Part shown: piece by piece, positions 8,501 to 10,756 of the stretch | How positions within the stretch are numbered: position 1 is the stretch's first letter | How the letters are laid out: each line of letters starts with the position of its first letter | From: JAIXWP01 sp044371755 | GTDB lineage: Bacteria > Bacteroidota > Bacteroidia > Flavobacteriales_D > Sanyastnellaceae | Length of the DNA stretch: 10,756 bases | Direction: 5' to 3' | Assembly: GCA_044371755.1 (NCBI GenBank) | Contig: JBILSZ010000091.1 | Span: 1-10,756, forward strand | The notes under the pieces: model-generated | Told to the model about the DNA's origin: nothing | Seen by the model: only the letters and a program-made list of their open reading frames with translations | Databases searched by the model: none | Translations under genes and position numbers: made by a program

Positions 8501-8583
8501 CAGAACTTCCCAACGGTCTTTATTCATTAGAAATGTCGTTTGATGAAGAAAGAATTGTAGAAAAACTGCTCGTTTCTCACTAG
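2578..8583 (+). CDS. Secreted multidomain lysyl oxidase-like protein with T9SS sorting domain
   Basis: A 2001-residue mosaic. Domain order: signal peptide 1-24 (cleavage after SYAQ); beta-sandwich 25-238; Ig-like 247-337; PPC-like 341-470; Cys-rich GCTNP linker 473-496; PKD 497-577; a domain with GCHRFEIYDSG and GICC motifs 580-670; PPC-like 674-786; Cys linker 790-817; lysyl oxidase 819-1024; linker with DCAGNCPG; dockerin-like 1050-1106; cohesin-like 1134-1251; PKD 1257-1341; four MopE-type Asp-rich repeats 1342-1565; PPC-like 1572-1698; unnamed domain 1702-1891; T9SS type A sorting domain 1921-2001. The LOX part should oxidise primary amines to aldehydes with copper and a Lys-Tyr quinone; the rest is adhesive or calcium-binding scaffold. 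The start at 2578 is preferred over an in-frame ATG at 2488 because it begins a signal peptide and lies after both the terminator and the promoter. Two stop codons in tandem end it. The protein is probably on the cell surface or released; its substrate is unknown. Confidence 0.93.
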   Translation: MTYSLKAICGFFVLNFLFIFSYAQINTYSFTQSNEAYASLSSSTVIFTSGWDDQTPVSVTLPFSFTFNQVSYTALRINPNGYITFGATAPAGNSYNPISATTGYSGAIAAIGRDLISNASTVVYGTEGTSPNRVFVVQWNNARRFSGTGGLVGDVLNFQIRIYETTNIAEVRYGTCTASNTANLTCQVGLRGASNTDYNNRSSSSNWSSTTAGGANNSSVAITNTVMPSSGLNFRWTPAPPCTGTPNMPNVTTSVSGCLNAPVTLTATNISTGTGISYQWQSSTNGTSGWANVVGGTGATTASYTTAALTNLIYYRLITTCSASGLTSTSSTITVNIGDCSPDNDMCFEALPFVVNGGALNLTTAYATNDSTDPSCGGTGIRDIWYSFVYTGGTVTIQTGLGTLNDTRLAVYASCGGNQIACNDDTQGLGLASRLILDCVNLVQGSTYYIQVGGYQALQGTFTLNVTSVGATGCTNPLASNYNGCATSDDGSCVFPALSSSFYSTPTGNNCSNLQFTSTAAGNIVGYAWTFEGGNPSSASVANPTVNFGSAGSFDVTLVVTDVLGNTATSTQTIDVENGIIMTVDITTDNLPQQTTWSVFDENNVVVASGTSNDATFCINNGCHRFEIYDSGNNGICCSSGSGSYRIFINGIQVANGAQFTTDDIRYVNCPEGTACNDPIVVSEGEYTTPFANAWYEFTPPANGQYKIETCGLSTCDTKLWIYDYCNMAFFDDTNEATITYNDDFCGVQSQITPILEGGTTYYIRVGDTDNACGGGPIGFSISYLGPIQGCMDQLACNYMLIAELPGPCYYNGSPNCENLGPDLEISLNDIFNSLSVNTLNGTDGCLVNEGCLQGLGTRQILRFTTTIWNIGNQDYFIGVPTAANEQFEWDPCHNHYHYEGYAEYLLYNQDGVPMPEIGFKNGFCVLDLFCPSGFTAKYTCGNMGITAGCRDTYSSALACQWIDITNVPAGEYYLVVRTNWDQAPDQLGRYELRYDNNWAQVCVSFGRDANNNIINFTKNISSCPIIEDCVGQPFGDQYADCAGNCPGTVRSADVVSDFLINELDVHQYLDAASRNVIIPVSNCTDLNSDGMISVADAAYLEECIHDQLDLGINPLMLDECAWDPEVFDNNKSAEIGVASINTALGYVDIYIRNEDCEISGLEFELSGLAIENVTPLLPLQDWNPHIHFETEGTKVAVVGAAHSLLPVHFTNTPVLRVHYSLLEGQEVCVSAIIDVLDEFVHNILFDYGTCASIAANVEADFSASSENVCGGTAITFTPGETGTPTSWSWSFPGGTPSTSSSQFPVITYNTPGLYSVSLTVSNGTSSDDITVENLITVNSSVTYYQDADGDGFGNPLVTQSGCVAPTGYVSNAADCNDGASAINPSASEICNNIDDDCDTVIDEGFDMDNDGVTVCEGDCDDNNALVYPGAFELCNGNDEDCDDIIDEGFDQDNDGFTICNGDCNDNDATIYPGATEICGNDVDEDCTGGLNNGCPVFIYYPDNDNDGYGTLANSINSYSNTPPVGYVTQSGDCNDNNSSVRPGAQELCITNYDDDCDGFVNEGCTITAVANDNRSNAIHLNGNVYPACSNTNANLLNATASEETFSEEPLGAGQDVWYSFTAQTNGVRLTAISTINDMVIELQTVGGVSIAIQNVHGIGGGEILAHGNLIPGTTYYVALRNFNTNAAGNFSFCIQHLVPSNPDYGLSYSGLCTTFKCDWNAASIYEVTFTDEDFEVSYSTPNTIMSLSLFPGLQYDHTYQVYINSIFNFPGSPSVSVMGGPYSVYITSHPDVDLRAGDQCPTTRNLWAFIAADKWICSCVEYEWEFIPVDENDQIIGLETYYVESNSPTRFLRVNTIPNVQNGNRYRVRVRPIFEFGAGDWGTDYQLLCVTPSAGMAANDQVPAIANQPANNPVEEQLSLGVFPNPSNGKNVNIFVDGIEANQIRIRLFDAVGRVVYDKNITNTGYTISIDFTSELPNGLYSLEMSFDEERIVEKLLVSH
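5032..5649 (+). other. Lysyl oxidase (LOX, PF01186-type) catalytic domain
   Basis: This segment encodes residues 819-1024. Compared from memory with human LOX: the copper motif WEWHSCHQHYH appears as FEWDPCHNHYH with H894, H896 and H898 matching H292, H294 and H296. K921 (GFKNGFC, human GHKASFC) matches K320, and Y954 (GCRDTY, human GCYDTY) matches Y355; these two residues form the lysyl tyrosylquinone cofactor. The CQWIDIT motif is identical. Ten cysteines fall at matching places (846, 852, 893, 925, 931, 941, 950, 960, 1003, 1024), consistent with all five LOX disulfides. Spacings also match: His to Lys 23 versus 24 residues, Lys to Tyr 33 versus 35. The domain therefore looks catalytically competent. 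The human H289 position is Asp891 here. Confidence 0.93.
5725..6330 (+). other. Dockerin-like calcium loop followed by cohesin-like domain
   Basis: Residues 1050-1106 contain one clear dockerin/EF-type calcium loop, DLNSDGMISVADAAYL, with D1086, N1088, D1090 and D1097 at loop positions 1, 3, 5 and 12. The preceding half (LINELDVHQYL) keeps the shape of a second dockerin repeat but lacks the Asp ligands. Residues 1134-1251 are a beta-rich stretch resembling a cohesin-type fold (alternating strands, ISGLEFELSGL, PVLRVHYS). This pairing after a DCAGNCPG linker is familiar from other secreted Bacteroidota proteins; the cohesin assignment rests on pattern and context only. Confidence 0.6.
6601..7272 (+). 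repeat. Four MopE-type putative metal-binding repeats
   Basis: Residues 1342-1565 contain four units beginning DCND or DCDD at 6700, 6832, 6964 and 7174, each continuing to a Y/NPGA-like turn, an (E/L)(I/L)C core and a D-rich DxDC segment. The first three are spaced exactly 132 bp (44 codons) apart; the fourth follows after 210 bp because a YYPDNDNDGYG insert lies between. DxDxDG-like loops between the units (DADGDG, DMDNDG, DQDNDG, DNDNDG) look like calcium ligands. The family (PF11617, 'putative metal-binding motif') is named after the copper-binding protein MopE of Methylococcus, but the repeats themselves most plausibly bind calcium. The DNA has diverged, so this is a protein repeat and not a recent tandem expansion. 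Confidence 0.85.
7291..8250 (+). repeat. Shared C-terminal block, copy 2 (PPC-like + unnamed domain)
   Basis: This segment encodes residues 1572-1891 of the LOX protein and is homologous to 1158-2144 in the preceding gene. The order is the same: a PPC-like domain (GAGQDVWYSF, TTYYVALRNF), then the unnamed domain (FKCDWN, GLQY, CPTTR, YEWEF, RFLRVN, RYRVRVRP, LLCV), then a sorting domain. The conserved cysteines of the unnamed domain suggest an extracellular disulfide-stabilised fold. Confidence 0.85.
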
Positions 8584-8610
8584 TAGTATACTAGTACTTA
8601 AAATTTTTTA

Positions 8611-8647
8611 AAGCCCCCCGCAAAAACAGCGGAGGGCTTTTTTTTTA
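8611..8647 (+). terminator. Intrinsic terminator after the lysyl-oxidase gene
   Basis: A 10-bp stem (agccccccgc at 8612-8621 with gcggagggct at 8629-8638, one C-A mismatch) with a 7-nt loop (aaaaaca) is followed by nine T residues. It starts 28 bp after the stop codon and separates the LOX gene from the SIMPL gene. Confidence 0.9.
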
Positions 8648-8706
8648 AAAAAAATGAACGCATTCGAACCTCGCATGTAAGACCTCCCGAATCAAAACAA
8701 ATAACC

Positions 8707-9798
8707 ATGAAATCAAAGTTTATCATCTTCGTTCAGTTGGCTTGCATGCTACTTATTGTAAAAAATACATTATCTCAAGGCGCCGGTAATGCCGTTGCTA
8801 CAGACGCAGGCAGCTATCTCTACAACAACAACTATTCTTTCAATACCGAACGTGCCAACGTTACAGTGAATTCTACCAACGGCACCACCATCACCTTAAA
8901 AGGCGAAGTGATGATGAATGTAAGAGCCACTTCTTATACCGCAATATTTGCCATGACCCAAAGTGGCGAGAATGCCTATCGCGTGGATAGCATCATGTCT
9001 GCACGCATCGCGCAGATCAGAGCTGGTCTTTCTTTCATCGGCATTCCCGATCAAGACATTCACGTGGATGCAGTGTCTGTCGTACCCACCTATGATTTTA
9101 GAATAGACAAAAAGAAATTCACCACACGCTCTACTGAAGTACCTACTGGCTTCGAAATGAAAAAGAACATTCACGTCCTTTTCAAACGCCACGAAATGCT
9201 CGACCGCATCATCAGTGAAATGGCGTATGCAGATGTATATGATTTGGTAAAAGTGGAATACAACATCGACGGCGCACAGACCTATCTCGAAGAGTTGCGC
9301 AAGGCTGCCACGGATGTGATCGAAACAAAGAAGAGAACCTATACCGATTTTAATTTTCACCTCGAACTGTATCACATCACTGATGGATTCAATTGCAGCT
9401 ATCCGATGGAACGCTACAAGTCTTACACCGCATACAACTCAGGCACATCGCCCTATCTTGTGAGCATGGTGAGAGAAGAATTGGATAAAATGACGGACAA
9501 GCCACGCACCAAACAAGAATACGATCGCGTGTCGCAACAATACATCATCGAAACAGCTCAAAAAAACAAGACCATTTTCTATGATCGCATTCCATACAAT
9601 CAATTTGACAAGGTGATCAATGCCGACATCGAAGAGCCGTGCATTCAATATTACTACACGCTACAACTTTCATTCACCATGTTGAATGACGAACAATTCA
9701 AGCAGCGTGAAGAAGCCAAATTGAATTCAAAGAATCAAATTGGAATGAATGGACAAGGAGTTACACCACTTCCTAAGAAAGGAAAGCGCCGCCGTTAG
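8707..9798 (+). CDS. SIMPL (DUF541) family periplasmic protein
   Basis: A 363-residue exported protein. Residues 1-24 form a signal peptide (Lys-rich start, LACMLLIV core, cleavage near LSQ). The SIMPL fold runs from about 63 to 326: an N-terminal strand (GEVMMNVRATSYTAIFAM), a helix with D94-L108, the GIPDQDIHVDAVSVVPTYD segment typical of the 'L..lGi...di.t' signature, GFEMKKNIHVLF, and a final strand IQYYYTLQLSFTM. Residues about 227-310 look like an insertion, making it longer than YggE-type members (about 240 residues). The tail 327-363 is charged and ends in a basic PKKGKRRR run. SIMPL proteins lie in the periplasm or cell envelope; their biochemical role is poorly defined. It has no T9SS sorting domain and is lysine-rich, unlike the two upstream proteins. 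No clear TAnnTTTG promoter is seen in the 60 bp between the terminator and the ATG. Family assignment is by pattern only. Confidence 0.7.
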   Translation: MKSKFIIFVQLACMLLIVKNTLSQGAGNAVATDAGSYLYNNNYSFNTERANVTVNSTNGTTITLKGEVMMNVRATSYTAIFAMTQSGENAYRVDSIMSARIAQIRAGLSFIGIPDQDIHVDAVSVVPTYDFRIDKKKFTTRSTEVPTGFEMKKNIHVLFKRHEMLDRIISEMAYADVYDLVKVEYNIDGAQTYLEELRKAATDVIETKKRTYTDFNFHLELYHITDGFNCSYPMERYKSYTAYNSGTSPYLVSMVREELDKMTDKPRTKQEYDRVSQQYIIETAQKNKTIFYDRIPYNQFDKVINADIEEPCIQYYYTLQLSFTMLNDEQFKQREEAKLNSKNQIGMNGQGVTPLPKKGKRRR

Positions 9799-10756
9799 TG
9801 GGCTGCGCTTACCTCTTCTACTTTCAAATTTCTTGTTTTGTAAGCGTAGAATGCGAGGTATGCAAAACATACCACTCCCACCCAGTAGCTCTGTTGAATG
9901 CCCACCATGTGATCGGAAACATAACCTTGAATGAGGCTCACCACGCCGCCGCCCATGATCATCATGATCAGCAAGCTCGAACCTTCATTCGTATATTTGC
10001 CAAGACCAGAAATAGCAAGAGTGAAAATACAAGGCCATAGCGTGCTGCAAAAGAGACCTACGAGTATGAATGCATACACACTCACGAAGCCCGAACCGAA
10101 GATGCCTGTAATCAACGCGGCGATGGCACAGATAGAATAAATCATCAATTGACGAGCAGGCTGACCATTACTCATGCGATCAATGATGATAAGGAAAATA
10201 ATGAAGATGGCGTAAAAATAGAATTGAGAAACATCAGTACCCGCTATCGCATTTACTAAAAGGAAAATACCGAAAGCAGCAAAAGGCAATACGATGTTCA
10301 TTGTCTGCTTCACATTTGCAGACATATTGAAAGCCCCTGCAGCGCTTGTCCAGCGGCCGATCATCAAGCTCGCCCAGAAGAGTGAAACGAAAGGAGAAAT
10401 ATTTTTTTCTTCGAAATTCAATTTCTGTTTCATGAATTCTGGGAGGTTGCTCGCCGTAGAAACTTCGACACCCACATAGACAAAAATTGCAATCATACCC
10501 AAGTAGAGTTGTGGAAAAGCGAAAGGACTTTTTGCAGCAGCTTGAGCTGCCGTTTCGTTTGCAGCAGAAGGCGCGTCGATTTTATCAGGAACGTTGGATA
10601 GTTTAAATAGAACAGCCGCAATAAGGAAAGCCGCACCTAGAGCGATGTAAGGAAGTTTAACCGCCTCGAGGTTGAGCGTCGTCTCCGATGCATTCGGACT
10701 ACCGAAGATCGCGTACGCAATGATTACCGGACCAATCGTAGTACCGATATTATTGA
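9795..10756 (-). CDS. Sugar MFS transporter, FucP/GluP type (partial, N-terminus beyond window)
   Basis: The last 319 residues of an inner-membrane major facilitator protein; the frame stays open to the right edge, so roughly 100-150 N-terminal residues are missing. The visible part begins with NNIGTTIGPVI, matching the 'FNslGttiaP' motif of the fucose/glucose-galactose:H+ symporter family. A hydrophobic helix (LPYIALGAAFLIAAVLF) and a hydrophilic Ala-rich central loop follow. Then comes the family hallmark MIAIFVYVGVEVS with SLFWASLMIGRW, and five or so further membrane helices ending near YLAFYAYKT. A sugar:proton symport role is inferred from the family; substrate is not readable (fucose, glucose, galactose and N-acetylglucosamine are all known in it). 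Its TAA stop overlaps the convergent SIMPL stop by 4 bp. Confidence 0.88.
   Translation of the reverse strand, partial: NNIGTTIGPVIIAYAIFGSPNASETTLNLEAVKLPYIALGAAFLIAAVLFKLSNVPDKIDAPSAANETAAQAAAKSPFAFPQLYLGMIAIFVYVGVEVSTASNLPEFMKQKLNFEEKNISPFVSLFWASLMIGRWTSAAGAFNMSANVKQTMNIVLPFAAFGIFLLVNAIAGTDVSQFYFYAIFIIFLIIIDRMSNGQPARQLMIYSICAIAALITGIFGSGFVSVYAFILVGLFCSTLWPCIFTLAISGLGKYTNEGSSLLIMMIMGGGVVSLIQGYVSDHMVGIQQSYWVGVVCFAYLAFYAYKTRNLKVEEVSAAH

Noticed and set aside
8579..8595. actagta-gta-tactagt inverted repeat across the LOX stop codon
   Set aside because: Short, AT-rich and partly made by the tandem stop codons; the real terminator lies just downstream.
8654..8680. Eight-codon open frame just after the second terminator
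   Set aside because: Very short, no recognisable leader-peptide character, begins in the A-run following the T-tract.
10500..10502. TTG as start of the sugar transporter
   Set aside because: The frame continues upstream with a recognisable NNIGTTIGP motif and a membrane helix to the window edge; TTG is an internal Leu.

Overview
The window looks like chromosome from a Bacteroidota bacterium, most likely an environmental Flavobacteriia/Chitinophagia-type lineage. Three things point there: two very large secreted proteins end in type IX secretion system (T9SS) type A C-terminal sorting domains (VYPNPNRGE and VFPNPSNGK motifs); a TTG-N17-TAnnTTTG promoter typical of the phylum lies before the second gene; and starts lack obvious Shine-Dalgarno sequences. 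No T9SS machinery, mobile element, RNA gene or CRISPR array is visible.

Layout. (1) 48-2471, +: an 807-residue T9SS-exported surface protein with an unnamed N-terminal domain, a bacterial Ig-like domain, a PPC-like beta-sandwich, an unnamed ~195-residue domain and a sorting domain. (2) A strong intrinsic terminator at 2494-2529, whose T-tract overlaps the promoter of the next gene. (3) 2578-8583, +: a 2001-residue multidomain secreted protein. Its centre carries a lysyl-oxidase (LOX) domain with copper histidines, cofactor Lys and Tyr, and the ten-cysteine pattern of animal LOX. Around it are Ig, PKD, PPC-like, dockerin-like, cohesin-like and four MopE-type Asp-rich repeats; it ends with the same PPC-like + unnamed domain + sorting domain block as gene 1. 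(4) A second terminator at 8611-8647. (5) 8707-9798, +: a periplasmic SIMPL (DUF541)-family protein. (6) 9795-10756, -: the C-terminal 319 residues of a FucP/GluP-type sugar MFS transporter, running off the right edge and overlapping the SIMPL gene tail-to-tail by 4 bp.

Functional reading. Genes 1 and 2 are separately terminated neighbours that share a homologous C-terminal block of about 430 residues, so they probably arose by duplication and module shuffling and may sit in the same cell-surface or extracellular structure. The LOX domain suggests oxidative deamination of primary amines (lysyl side chains or small amines) at the surface. Both mature proteins are very poor in lysine, with a 700-residue lysine-free stretch in the LOX protein, whereas the SIMPL neighbour is lysine-rich. 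Substrate and biological role cannot be read from the sequence. The SIMPL and sugar-transporter genes look like ordinary housekeeping neighbours.
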